From the NCBI RefSeq assembly GCF_047511655.1, contig NC_133401.1, positions 12,308,001-12,372,000 of the forward strand: DNA of 64,000 bases, in the 5' to 3' direction. The position numbers were made by a program, and so were the translations under genes. Shown piece after piece: positions 22,670-34,192 of the stretch. Under the pieces are notes generated by a model, which saw only the letters and a list, made by a program, of their open reading frames with translations, had not been told where the DNA came from and searched no databases. The number at the start of each line of letters is the position of its first letter. Position 1 is the first letter of the stretch. The DNA is from Castor canadensis. Its lineage: Eukaryota > Chordata > Mammalia > Rodentia > Castoridae.

Positions 22670-23860
22670 TCTTTCCTCCCCTCAGTGTGGGTGCTGGAGT
22701 TCCTGCTTTTTGATGGGGGCTTGGGGACTCTCCTGCAGTCAGTTAGGGGGAAGCACTGGGTCTCCTTGCACTGTGGGTGGCAGGCTTCCTAGCACCTGCA
22801 GAATAGTGGATTGCCACTCAGTGAAGGGGCTGGGATTCCAGCTTTTGGACCAGAGAAATGGGACTCTCCAGCAGGGAGGCAGAGTGTGAAGTGCTGGGCT
22901 TCTGTGCACCTCGTGAAGCAGTCCTTCTGGTAATGCCTGAAGAATAGCAGGTTACAGCTTTTGTTCCCTCAGTGGGGAGTCTGGCATTCTTGTTCTTTAA
23001 TGGGGAAGTTGGGGCTCTCCTGCTGTCAGGCCCAGTGGGGAGTACTGGGCTTCTGTGCACCTTGGGAGGCAGGCCTTCTGGTGCTTCTCACAGACTAGTA
23101 AGTGACAGCGTTCTTCCCCTAGTGGGGAATCTGGTGTTTAGCTCTTTAACAAAGAAAGGAGGGCTCTTCTGTTCAGGCACAGTGGGAATCACTGGGCCTT
23201 TTGTGCCTTCTGGAAGCAGGTCTGCTGGTACCCACAGAATAGCAGATTACCATTCATTGGAGGAGCTGGTTTCTGCTTTTTGACAGGGCAGTGGGGGCTC
23301 ACCTGTGCGAAGGGTTTATGGTAAGTGCTGGGCATCCATGGTCTGGGAGAGTGAAGACTCTTGGCACCAGCAGAGTGAAAAGCATGGAATCTGTGTTTCA
23401 CTTGTGTGAACAGTGGTAGGCTCTTGGCACTGAGAAATAAGTTAAAGGTACCAAACTGGTAGCAAAGCCAGCAGGCTTGAATCATTTAGTGCCTACAGGA
23501 AGTGGAGGCCTTGGGGTCTACTTGTGTTGGGATGAGGGTTTCTAAGAGCCACAGTAGCTGCTGCGGTTATGGGAGAACCAAGCCTGCTTGTATTGGGAGC
23601 CCTGGGGCCTGCTTGCTAGTATGGGCTTCCAGGAGCCACAGCAGCTGCTGCAGGCATGGAGGAAATAAGCCTGTGGGCAGCAGGTGTCCTGGGGCCTGCT
23701 TGCCAGTGTGGGGCTGTGGGAACACAGTTCGATAATGCTGCAGGCACGGGGGACCCAAGCCTGTGGGTAGCACACCCTTGCTGGCATGTGCTTCAGGAAG
23801 CTCAGTAAAGCAGCTGCTTCCAGTATAGGGGACCCAAGTCTTCTGACTTGCACCTTCTAT
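22670..23860 (-). repeat. Tandem repeats in the L1 5' region
   Basis: A ~145-bp unit recurs with the marker gaatag/gactag at 22801, 22942, 23093 and 23237. Further out an 87-bp unit recurs with ggggcctgct at 23604 and 23691 and weaker copies around. They sit at the 5' end of the L1, where rodent L1s carry promoter monomers. Confidence 0.65.
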
Positions 23861-24837
23861 TGCACATGGTTTAGTGGGAACCTTGGGTTCTGATTATGTT
23901 GGGGGGCATGTTTCCCTGGCATTTCAGGGTGATGGGTAGCAGGCTGTATAGCAAGGGGAGTGTGGAGTTCTGAGTTCCTGTGTGTGCTGGGAAGTAGGAC
24001 TTACTGCTAAGCAATGAGTATTGGAGCCTGGACTGTGTGCAGACTTCAGGTGCAGAAGATTGGGAGTGTGGAGCTGTGAGTAGTTCTTCCCATTTTCCAG
24101 TTGTTAGTTGCTTCTCTATTTGTGGATTTGGGGAGGGGTTTGCTTCTCACTGGTTATGGGACCCCGTGGGTGGGTTTTGGGGGCCTGGTCTTCATTCTTC
24201 ATGGTAGTTCATCACTGCTAAGGTTGGTTTAGGGATGTCAGCAATCTACCATCTTGCTTGATCTCTCCAGGGCATTGCTTTAAATGTTGAATATATTTTG
24301 ACCTGCCCATCTGTTGCAGGAATCTCAAGTTGAGATATGGGACACTGAGGCAGTTTATCAGAAGCAACCTTTTTTTGTGCCACCACATACTCAGTGGACT
24401 CATGTCCAAAGGCTGAGCCCTGAGAACAAAGGGGTCTCACTTTATATAACCTTCCAAGCAGGTTACAGAAGAACAAAGTAAAGCTTAACCCACATATGGC
24501 TGCATGTGACTTCATTGACTATTTCATTCCCCCAGTGCCATGTGACCTTTTTCATGTTTCAGTTTTTAAAGTTTTATTTCTCTGCTATGTCATCCCTTCC
24601 CCCTGCTACATTATCAGAACACAAACTTGTCTGTTTATTTTCTGGTCCTCCTCCCTGCTACACATATTCACTGAAATACACTCCTCTCATAATTGGGATG
24701 GAAAATAAGATAAAACTTTGTTCCATAAAGAATGCATTGAACCTCCTTTCTGATGCTTCATTGAGAAAGAACAATAAACCCACACATTGCTGGAGGAATG
24801 AAGACTTCCTTCAGTCTGAACATTACTTTTTGTTTAG

Positions 24838-24952
24838 TTATAGAGACAGGGTCTCACTGTGTAGCATAGGCTGGCCTCAAACTCACACGCTTCCTTTCTG
24901 CATCTTTGGAGTGCTGGTATTAAAGATATATACCACTACCCAGCCTGCAGGT
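24838..24952 (-). repeat. B1-like SINE next to exon 7 of B
   Basis: It holds gacagggtctcactgtgtag and ctggcctcaaactcac, the B1/7SL-type core on the minus strand. It is absent from C, where a deletion removed it together with exon 7. Confidence 0.7.
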
Positions 24953-25031
24953 CACCTTTCAGGTGACATTGTGGACCCTGCTGTGACAAGTATTCACTGA
25001 CATGTCTTCTCCCACATCTTCACCATCTCAA

Positions 25032-25218
25032 AGAAAGTCCAGCCAGAGACTGACAGACTGATTGGTCAACACCATCTTCAGGCTCTAGAAGATCAGATAA
25101 AAAAGCCTTATACAGATGCTGTCTCCATAAGTTTCAGAGATACGGTGATGATGTCCCTATTGGGAGTCCTTATTGTGTCATGCAGGATACCCACTTACAG
25201 GAATATTTTATCCCTAAC
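25032..25218 (+). pseudogene. Pseudogene B exon 7 (K-helix region, both splice sites lost)
   Basis: 187 bp against 188. It reads KVQPETDRLIGQHHLQALED and PYTDAV, then a 1-bp loss shifts to HKFQRYGDDVPIGSPYCVMQ. It is a CYP2 exon 7 but not the CYP2B type of gene A. The K-helix ExxR is changed to KxxR. The acceptor is AA instead of AG (25030-25031) and the donor AT instead of GT (25219-25220). Confidence 0.82.
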
Positions 25219-25409
25219 ATGAGACCTGCAGAACCCCAGAATCTTGGATGGAGGGTGCCAGCTGCCTGTGATTTTATGGTACTTCATGTCTTTGTCATTG
25301 GGCTACAAGGAAGATTGTATTTTGAGATTTTTATGGGTTGAGGGAGATTTTGGAAATATACAAAATTTACTATATGATGCAGCTGTGCCTACTTTTCTTT
25401 AAAAACAAT

Positions 25410-25908
25410 TTTTGGCAGTACTGTATTTGAATTCAGGCAGGCACTTTACCACAGTTGAACTCCATCCATAGAACTTTGTACTTTATTTTTATTTTAAAAG
25501 TTTTGTTATATTTTTGAATTAGTATTCATTAATAATATGGGGGGGTTTCATTGTAGTAATTCCACACATGTTTACAGTGTTCTTTGAACAGTTCACCCCC
25601 TGCATTATCTTTTAAGTGTTAGGTGGGTTTCATTGTTTGAGTATATATATCCTCTTCCCCCCTCAGTATCCTTGTATCCTTTCCTTTCCCTTCCCTTCCC
25701 ATTGGTCTCCCTCAGACCATGCCCCTTTCACATTCATGTCCCAATATCATCATTGTCATCACCATCATAATCATCATCATGAATCATCATTTTAGTTCTA
25801 AGTTCCAAAAGTTGGCAAAGAACAGGTGATTTTTTTTGGCAATACTAGAGTTTGAACTCAGGGCCTTATGCTTGTTAGGCTTGTCCTGTACCACTTGAGT
25901 CCTGATAT
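25410..25908 (-). repeat. Two SINE heads around an old L1 end
   Basis: tRNA-type SINE heads on the minus strand at 25410-25475 and 25845-25908 (tttgaactcagggcctt on +). Both are present in C at 45318-45385 and 45725-45812. Confidence 0.6.
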
Positions 25909-27895
25909 TTGCATTTTTGAGCTTGGCTTATCTCACTCAACATGAGAGATATATATATATTCTCATGTGTATATATCCTCATCTCCAGTTCCACACAGTT
26001 CCTGAAAATGACATAATTTCATTTTTCTCTCTGAGTAATACTTCATGGTATCAATATATACCATATTTTCCTTATCCACATGTTGGTTGTTGGAAGCTTC
26101 AGCTGACTCCATAGTTTGGCAAATGTGAGCAGTGCTGCAATAAACATGAGTATGCAGCTATCTCTCTTGTATATTGATTTACACTTCTTGGATGTATGCC
26201 CAAGAGTGGTATGGCAGTAAGCCATCCTTTTACATTTTGAGGAACCTCCATACTGGTTTCCATAGCATTTGCACCAGTTTACAGTCCCTTCAAGTGTATG
26301 AGGGTTCCTTTCCCTCCACATACTCAACATCATTTGTTGTTCTTTTCTTGATGATTGCCAATGTGACTGGAGTGAGATAGTGAGATGGAATATCAGTGAT
26401 TTTTGATTGGATTTTCCTTCATAGCTAAGGAGGTTGAACATTTGTTCATGTATATATTAGATACTTGAATTTCTTCCAGTGAGAAATGTCAACAGACAGT
26501 TGATCATAATGTGCTTGTCCATTTAGCACTCATTGGATTATTTGTTCTTTGCTGTTTAGTTTTTTGAGCTCTTTGTATATTCTGTATATTAACCATTTAT
26601 CTGTTGAATAGCTGGGGAAGATTTTCACCAATTCTGTGGGTTATCTCTTGATTCTGGTAACTGTTTATTTTTTGATGTGAAGAAACCTTTTAATTTTATG
26701 CAGTCCCATCTGTAAATTCTTACTCTCATTTCCTTATCAATTGGTGTCCTATTCAGAAAATAAATCTCTATGTCTCTATCTTCCAGAGTTTTCTGTATTT
26801 TTTTTCCTGCAGTAGCTTCAAAGTTTCAGGTCTTTTGTTAAGATCTTTGATCCATTCCAACTTGATTTTTGTGCAGAAGAGATTGGGTTCTGATTTCAGT
26901 GTTTTGCACTGGATAAACCAGTTTACCCAGCACCATTTGTTGGAGAAGATGTATGTTTTTGGCTTCTTTGTCAAAGATCAGGTGAGTGTAGTTGTGTGCT
27001 TTTATTTCTGGGTGTTCAATGTTTTCCACTGATTTTTGTGCCTATCCTGTGCCCTGCTCTTTTGTTACTATCACTCTGTAGCCTAATTTGAAATTCAGCA
27101 TCATGATATCTCTAGTGTTGCTCTTTTACTTTTGGTATTCAGGGTCTTTCATTCTTCCATATGAATCATAGATTGATGTAAGTATTTCTGTGGAGAGTAA
27201 TATTGGAATTTAATGAGCATTGCATTGAATCTATACAATCTTTTAGCAGGTTAGCCATTTTTGTGATATTAATGCTGCCATCCATGAACATGGGAGGTCT
27301 TTCAATTCTGGGTCTTCTGCAATTTCTTTCTGAAAGGTTTTGTAGTTTTCATTTTAAAGCTCTTTCTTCTCCTTTTTTAGGTTTATATCTACATATTTTT
27401 TGTGGGGGCTATTGTGAATGGAATTGTTTTCCTGATTTCTACCTCAACTATTCATTGTGGGTGTACAGAAAAGCTGTTGATTTTTGTATCCTGCTACACT
27501 TCTCAAAGTGTCAAATCTAGTTTTTTGTCATCTTTAGGGTCTTCTAAATATAGAATCATATCTTCAAATGTGGATAATTTGACTACTTTCTTCCCTGTTT
27601 GAATCCCTTTTATTTCTTTCTCTTGTCTTCTTGCTCTAGCTAGGAATTCCAGTACTACATTGAACAGAAATGGGGAGAATGGAAACGCTTGTCTCATTCC
27701 TGTCATAAGGGGAATGATTTCAGTTTTCCTCATTTAGTATTGTGTTGGCTGTAGTCTTCATTATATTGAGGTACATTCCTTCTGTTCCTAGCTTTCTCAG
27801 AGCTTTTATCCTGACAGGAGGTTGAATTTTATCAAAAGCTTTTCTTTTTTGTTCTTGATTTTATTTGTATGCTCTATGACATTTATTGACTTATG
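25485..27895 (-). mobile_element. Old L1, intron 7 of B, cut by a deletion
   Basis: Minus-strand L1 from its 3' end through ORF2 pieces such as FCTKIKLEWIKDLNKRPETL-type sequence (26768-26974). The same L1 is in C from about 45400 to 53450 and runs on much further there. Here it stops at about 27895, directly against the 3' flank of the gene: this is the deletion that removed exons 8 and 9. Confidence 0.75.
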
Positions 27896-28097
27896 CATGG
27901 TGAACTATCCTTGAAGGATCCTTCCTTTTGGCCCCTAACTGTACAAAGAATGAATTTGTGGGGGCCTCCCGAGCTCCTCCCTGCACCCTGACTACTCTGA
28001 ATAGTCTTTTCTGTAGACCCTTGTCCATCTGTCCTACTCTAATCTTCATTATCCTTAGGTGGACTTCACAGTTGGTGAAATAAAAAACCTGAAGGTT

Positions 28098-28288
28098 GTC
28101 TGGGTGCTGGTGGCTCACACTTGTAATCCTAGCTACTCAGGAGACAAAGATCAGGAGGATTGTGGTTCATAGCCAGTCTGGGCAAATAGTTCCCAAGACA
28201 GTATCTTGAAAATACTTATCACAAAAAGGGCTGGTAGAGTGGCTCAAGGTGAAGGACCTGAGTTCAAACACAAGTACTGCAAAAAACC
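28098..28288 (+). repeat. Composite SINE with target duplication, copy 1 only
   Basis: Plus-strand SINE (ggtggctcacacttgtaatc, then gtggctcaaggtgaagg and gagttcaaac), A-rich end, flanked by exact cctgaaggtt at 28088-28097 and 28289-28298. Unit 2 shows the empty site at 59383-59396. Confidence 0.82.
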
Positions 28289-28604
28289 CCTGAAGGTTTC
28301 AGGGTTGAGAAATAACCTCATGGACTTAGTGTTAGCACCACCACTGACAATTAGGGAAACTGAGGCTAATATGAGGGAAACATTTAAATCCAGATGTATT
28401 GCTATGTGGCTCAATAGCAATTGAATCAGGTTTTCTGTTCCTGTTTCCCCTTACACACCACAACTCCCCTTTCCTTCCCTGAGTTAAAAGGCCAGTTCAG
28501 GCCTCATCCTTCACAGCCCATGACTCCAAAATATCTTTGCTACAGCTCTGATCTTAGACCACCAACCACTGATATAAAAAGAAAGCTCTACCATATCTGT
28601 TCTA

Positions 28605-28935
28605 ACTTGCTTTTTTTTTGGAGGCAAAATTCACATAAAATAAAATTAACCATTAATTATTTTTAAGTGTACAAAGCAAGACAACATAGATGGGCATTCA
28701 CAATGTTGTACAGCCATAACCTCCAAAGCATTTTCACCACTTCAAGAAGAAACTGTATTCCCATTGAGAAGTCAGTTCACATTCTCTCCTGCTTCTGGCT
28801 CTTGGAAACATTAGTGTACTTCAATCTTTATGTATTTACCTCTGTTGGCAGTGTGAAATAAATGGAATATAAATTGAATCATGTGACCTTTGTGTATAGG
28901 CTTTCATTTAGCAGTGTTCTAAAGGTTAATCTACA
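28605..28935 (-). mobile_element. Ancient L1M-type 3' fragment
   Basis: It holds cacaatgttgtacagccata and cattgagaagtcagttcac. Shared with 59690-60010 in unit 2. Confidence 0.6.
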
Positions 28936-29500
28936 CTGTCACATCTGCTCCATGTTATCTGGGGTCTTAGCCTGAAGACCCATTGGATGTGGGGCTGAAA
29001 TTATCTGAAGTGTTGGTTACCATCAGGTGAGCAAAGCAGGGCTGTGAATGAACATCCAACACCATCACTTCATGTGGCTTGGGTTTCCTCACAACATGGT
29101 GGGCACATTCCAAAGAAAGAGCCAGGGGGAAGCTACTTCTTTTTATGACCTTGCTTTAGAAGCTATGTAGCATCATCTCCAGAACTTTCTACTTGTCAAG
29201 GTGTATTGCCACAGGTATCTTTGGACAAAACCTATGGCAGATATGCTAGGGTGGGGCAGACTGTGACACTCAGGCCTAGCTATCAAGAGTATCTGACTCC
29301 CAGAGTCTATATAGAGCAATGGCTTTTGGAACATGTGTTCAAACACTCAGAAGCTCAGGATTAATTACAATACTTTGTCCCTAACCCACCTAATGACTGG
29401 TGTGGAAGAAGCAATTCAAGTGTTCAGTATGTGACAGAACTTGGAGCTCTGGAAGGCAGAGAAGTAGCTGAAAATAATACAGCTGTGACTCTGTAGATGT

Positions 29501-30754
29501 GATAGGATCTTCAAAATACTTACTGCCTCTTCTTACAAGGTTTATCCCTACAGATAGATTATGTTTCCCTGTTGACTTTCCATTAACATGAATATAATTG
29601 AGAAATATACCACTGCTATTGTAAACAGTAAAGATTCTGTAATTGCTTGTTACTGAATCATCTCTTGAATAAGCTGACTGATACAATATTGGTTCAAATG
29701 ATGAAGTGAAAGAAGAAAGTGTCAGGAGGGCCCTGATCTCTGGGGTGAGATTCAATTCTTATCTATCTTTGTATTTTCCATTCTAATTCTCTCTTTTTCT
29801 TTCTCTCTGTCTCTTTCTGTCATTATTCTTGTCTGTATTTTTATTGCTCCCTTTTTCTTTCAGTGAATGTCTATATTTGTGGCTGTACCTCTAAACTCTA
29901 AGGCAAAAACTGCCTGTTTTAATTTTTTCTTTCTGTTTCTGCAATAGTAATAATAATAGTAATTATTATTATAACAGCAGTGGTCTTTTTATCTTTATAA
30001 TATGTGTAATGATCACTTTAACTCATATTCAGTTGACCAAAGCAAGTCAAGGTGTCTTAGGTTTATATTACTATAATCCGAACATCTAATTTATAATGAT
30101 GAAAGATTTATTTAGCTCTAAGTTTTGGAGGCTCAACTTCATGGTGCCTTTATTGATCCATTTGAGTGATGGTGACAGATGAGAGCAAATCATGAAGGAA
30201 CAAAATTGTCACATTTTAAGGTAGGAATCACAATGAGACAAAGGACAGGTGGAATTCCATCATTCCTTTGAGTATATGCTCCCCATAACCTAAGGTTTTC
30301 CCACAAGACCCTGCCTCATAAAACTTTCACCATTCCTAGTGGTTTTACCCTGGGGCCAACCTTTGAACATTGCACTTTTGTGGAATGCCCAAAACAATAC
30401 CCAAACCACAGTCCATGACTCTGTGTAATTTCATAGTGAGAGAGGAAGTGCAATTTTGACAGGTGTCTGGAGAGGACAGCATAGGAATATTGGCAAATAG
30501 CCTAAATGATCAGCACAAGTCCTGCACTGTCTCTAGGAAAACTTCATGTCATAAAGCAAGAGTCAACATCAGAACCACTTTCCCCAGTCTCTCCTTCTTT
30601 ATCATATCTCTTTCACAGATGGTTAGGGCTGTTGAGGATCAGGTGTTGTTTGTGACTGAGGTGACTATTTCAGGACTCATGTTGGGGAGGAAGAGAATGC
30701 TAGTCTAATTGGATGTAAGAATAGTAGTCTCCTGCAGTGAGTGCCATATTTGAA
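29501..30754. other. Non-coding DNA right of unit 1
   Basis: No gene seen. 30050-30420 looks like an old interspersed repeat (ttatattactataatccgaa to caaaacaatacccaaaccac), which I could not name. The rest is unassigned; its counterpart in unit 2 would lie beyond the window end. Confidence 0.5.
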
Positions 30755-31602
30755 ATAATTTGCTAGTCACAAAACTATTCTTCAGTTTACAAATTCCTAG
30801 TCTCACAAACAACTTTAGAGCTTATAATATAAATAAAATCAGATTTGAAAAGGGAGGTGTTACAACTGATATCATAGAAATACAAAGGATCATCAGTGAT
30901 TATTCAGAACAATTATGCCCTAACAGATTGGATAACCTAGTGGAAATGGACAAATTCCTGAATGCCTATATTTTATCAATATTGGATCATTAAGAAAAAG
31001 AAAACCCAAGCATCCCAATAATCACTAAGAAGATTTAAACAGTAACAAATTTTTTTCAGTCAAGGAAAATCCCAGGACTAGATAGCTTCACTGTGGATGT
31101 ACCAAGCATTCAAAAAAGAACTTAAGCCAATTCCAATCTTCTTCCATTAACCCAGAGAACTGATGAGGAAGGAATTCCTTCATACATATTCTATAAGGTG
31201 AGTATTTTGATACCAAAACCAGACAAGAATAGAGCAAAACAACAAAAAACCCCCACATAAACAAAAGAAAACACCAGAGCAACATTCTTGATGAACGTGG
31301 ATGCAATATTCCTTACAAAATACATGCAGATAGAATCCAACAAGACATTAGAAAACTGATCATTAAAGTGATCAAGTGGGATCCATTCCAGTGATGCAAC
31401 GATGGTTGAGAATATGCAAATCAATAAATGTCATAACCACATCAGCAAAATGATGGAAAAAATATGATCGTCTCATAGATTCAGAAAAAGCATTTGATAA
31501 AATCAGCATTCTTTCATGATAAAAACACTGAACAAATTAGATATAGAATTTCAACATATTAAAGGCCGTATATTAAATGTCAACAGCTAACATCATTTTC
31601 TT
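30755..31602 (+). mobile_element. L1 ORF2 fragment, plus strand
   Basis: Decayed reverse-transcriptase region: EIQRIISDYSEQLCPNRLDN and MDKFLNAYIL at 30760-30993, later DRLIDSEKAFDKI-type sequence near 31465. Frames are broken. Confidence 0.7.
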
Positions 31603-32965
31603 TTTAAAATTTTTATTAGGATATACCCATTGTACAGAGGGGATTCATTGTGACAATTCTAAATAGGCTTATATTTCCAAAGATTAGCTTACCCTCACTA
31701 TCTCTTCCTCTCAACTCCTTCCGTGTCCCACTTTAAACAATTGCAGGAGGTTTCCTTTTTAAATTTCATATAAGTACCTGAAGTCTATTAACCATATTCC
31801 CTCACTTTAATCTTCTTCATTCACCATCTCCCTCCCACACGTATCCCCCATGTTACTGTCTATCTTTCATTGTTAATATTTAAGTCAATGTTCAAGGGGT
31901 TTGTCAGTGTATCCCCTCTTTGAGTATACTTCTCTTTAGTTCATTTAATCTCTTCCATTGCTCTCTTACCCCTTTACCTCCCACCCCCCACTTTTCAATA
32001 GCTTTCAATACATTTCCTTGTATCCTCTATTTTCATAGATATATTTTATGATTTACTTGATGCTCTATCATTCTCTTTTCCTTCTCCTCTTTCTGAGTTC
32101 CATAAAATAGTTCAATGATGACAAACATGTTCTACATATGAGATTGTAAATGGTCACACTTGTTTTTATGTATATGCTCATGTTTTGGATGTAACTTCCT
32201 CATATGAGAAAACATGTAGCCTTTGTGTTTCTGAGCCTGATTTACTTCACTTAACATGATTATCCTCCTATGGCATCCATTTATCTTCAAACCACATGTC
32301 CTTATTCCTTATGGCTGAGTAAACTCCATTGTTATATACACACATGGCTAACTTCACTTAACATAATGTTCTCTAGTTCCATCCATTTACTTGCAAATGA
32401 AAAAATTTCACTCTCTGTGGCTGAATAAACTTTCATTTTATATAAATACCACATTTCCTTAATCCATTCATCAGTAGTGAGGCATGTTGGGATAGCTTAG
32501 TTATTGTGAATAATGCTGCAATAAACATGGACGTGCAGGATCCTTTATTGTGACCTGACTTACATTCCTTTGGGTATATCCCTAGGAGTGGTATTGCTGA
32601 TCATATGGCACTTCTATTTTTCAATTTTTTGAGGTGCCTCCATACTGTTTGCCATAGTGGTTGTACTAACTTACATTTCCACCAGCAGTGTATGAGGGTT
32701 CCTTTTCTCCCACATCCTGGCCAACATTTGTTGTGGTTTTTTTTCTTGATGGTAGGCATTCTAACAGGAGCAGGTGGAATCTTAATGTAGTTTGGATTGC
32801 ATTTCTTTTGTGGCCAGGGATGGTAAGCATTTTTTCATGTGTCTTTTAGCCATTTGGACTTCTTCCCTTTGAAAAAGATCTGTTCAGTTCATTTGCCCAT
32901 TTCTTCTTTGGGACATTCATTTTTTTGGAGTTTCATTTTCTGAGCTCCCTGTATATTCTGGGGGC
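31603..32965 (-). mobile_element. L1 3' ends, minus strand (two pieces joined)
   Basis: From 31603 an L1 3'-UTR and ORF2 end. Near 32340 the sequence repeats the same ORF2 part in another version (aacttcacttaacataatg twice), so two L1 pieces are joined or nested. Confidence 0.6.
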
Positions 32966-34129
32966 TATAGGGTAATAAGGCCCTAATGTGTATTAAGGTG
33001 TATTTTAGTCATTGTGGGGGAGGGTGCTACTGTCAGGGATTTAGAGGCATATGAAGTATGGGGGTAGTGTGCAAAGCTGGTATGGTAAGTAGACTATTCA
33101 GCAAGTGGCGAGTGTGGGGGAGGTAAGGACAGTGGGGTGGAAAGATAGGGGGAGGAGAGGAGGGGAAGGTGAAGAAAGGAGGAGAGAATGGAAGAAAAGA
33201 GAAGGAAAAGAAGTTGGGGAGAGAAAGGAAAGCTGGGTAAGAGCAGGCTAAGCAGAGTGGTATTTGGACAGAATGGAAGAGGGAGATAGGTAGCAACAGA
33301 AAACGAAGAATGTAAAAGCAAAGTTAAAAACATAATAGTAAGAAAAATAAAAATGCTAAATAAAAAAGGGAAAAAATCAGTTTGTTGAAAGTTCTGGACT
33401 TTTTCCTCTGACATCACATCCAGGTGTTGGCACTTTTGACAGGGGCTTTCTCAGTGTCTCTGTCCCTTCTCAAGGTTGGTGTGCTGGGCTGTGTGGTGAT
33501 GCATGTTGCCCATCCTTATGAGACAGCTTAGGGGGTAGTTGGCTCAGGGAGTTTGAGCCTAGTTTTTCTTGGTGGGATGGGCTATCCTGTGCAGGCAGGT
33601 TCTGTGAAGTGGTCCTGCCTAGAGCTGGGTTGTGAGTATTCACCAGCACTTTCTGCCCACAGCGCAAACTGCAATTGATCTTTTTGATAGCTCAGTTTCA
33701 GCTCACTACCAGATTTTCCAAGGTTGTCAAATATGTTGCTGATTTCACCAGGCGACAGCTCTGTTTCTCCACTACCACTTAGGCTCTGGTGGCTCCATGT
33801 TATGTCCTGCCCCCAACAGGCTAAGAAAGATCAGTGTTGTGCCACTCCCCCATTCCAGGAGGTCAGCTAAGCGTTTTTCCCCACCCCCATGGCAGAAGTG
33901 AATTGTATTCTCTTTTTATGGTGACCAGGATTTTCAGCTGTGATGGACTATGGGGTTTACTTGAGGGTGGATGATCTATCATGCTCACCAGGCAGGGTAG
34001 CATATTCACTCTGGTGGAACTGGGTCAGCTCCATTATGGCATGGTTCTGTATCTGTGTAATATGTGTCCAGGATGTCTAGCTCAATTTATTCTGCAGTCC
34101 CTTGTATTTTCCAAATGGAAAAGAGGAAA

Positions 34130-34192
<63 letters not shown>

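Larger units (their letters stand above)
17729..24264 (-). mobile_element. Near full-length L1 retrotransposon, copy 1 only
   Basis: A minus-strand L1 of about 6.5 kb including a nested L1. From right to left: a 5' region with two kinds of tandem repeats (22670-23860), an ORF1-like coiled-coil part (about 22000-22500), decayed ORF2 and a 3'-UTR near 17730-18300. ORF2 fragments are recognisable on the minus strand, for instance [14 protein letters not shown] and AWYWHKNR at 19381-19761 and the C-terminal [12 protein letters not shown] at 18405-18653. Stops break all frames, so it is inactive. Flanks carry ttgcttt at 17722-17728 and 24275-24281. C shows the empty site near 44926, so it inserted after the duplication. 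Confidence 0.85.
12371..25218 (+). pseudogene. Pseudogene B: CYP2 cytochrome P450, exons 1-7, exons 8-9 deleted
   Basis: Exons 1-7 lie at 12371-12541, 13046-13207, 13296-13440, 14075-14235, 14803-14967, 15929-16060 and 25032-25218. Order, sizes and phrases are those of a CYP2 P450, close to CYP2B but different from gene A, so I leave the subfamily open. Exon 1 keeps an ATG in frame, a hydrophobic N-terminal anchor and a Pro-rich hinge (FPGP, then a TGA where Arg is usual). Damage is heavy: TGA in exon 1, a 1-bp loss in exon 2, a 5-bp loss and stop in exon 3, two stops in exon 4, a net 12-bp loss in exon 5, 10 bp lost and the donor gone in exon 6, and both splice sites of exon 7 mutated. A deletion joins an intronic L1 (near 27895) to the 3' flank and removes exons 8-9. 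Intron 6 carries a near full-length L1. Its duplicate is C (40008-59185). Confidence 0.88.
27896..29500. other. 3' flank of pseudogene B
   Basis: No gene seen. 27920-28600 matches 59215-59670 behind the stop codon of C, apart from a SINE insertion. 28605-28935 is an ancient L1 piece shared with C. 28940-29497 matches 62740-63990. About 2.7 kb present in unit 2 (60020-62740) are missing here. Confidence 0.7.

Noticed and set aside
33400..34080. A gene or L1 5' region
   Set aside because: No long or recognisable frame and no clear match to the L1 5' region at 22670-23860; left unassigned.
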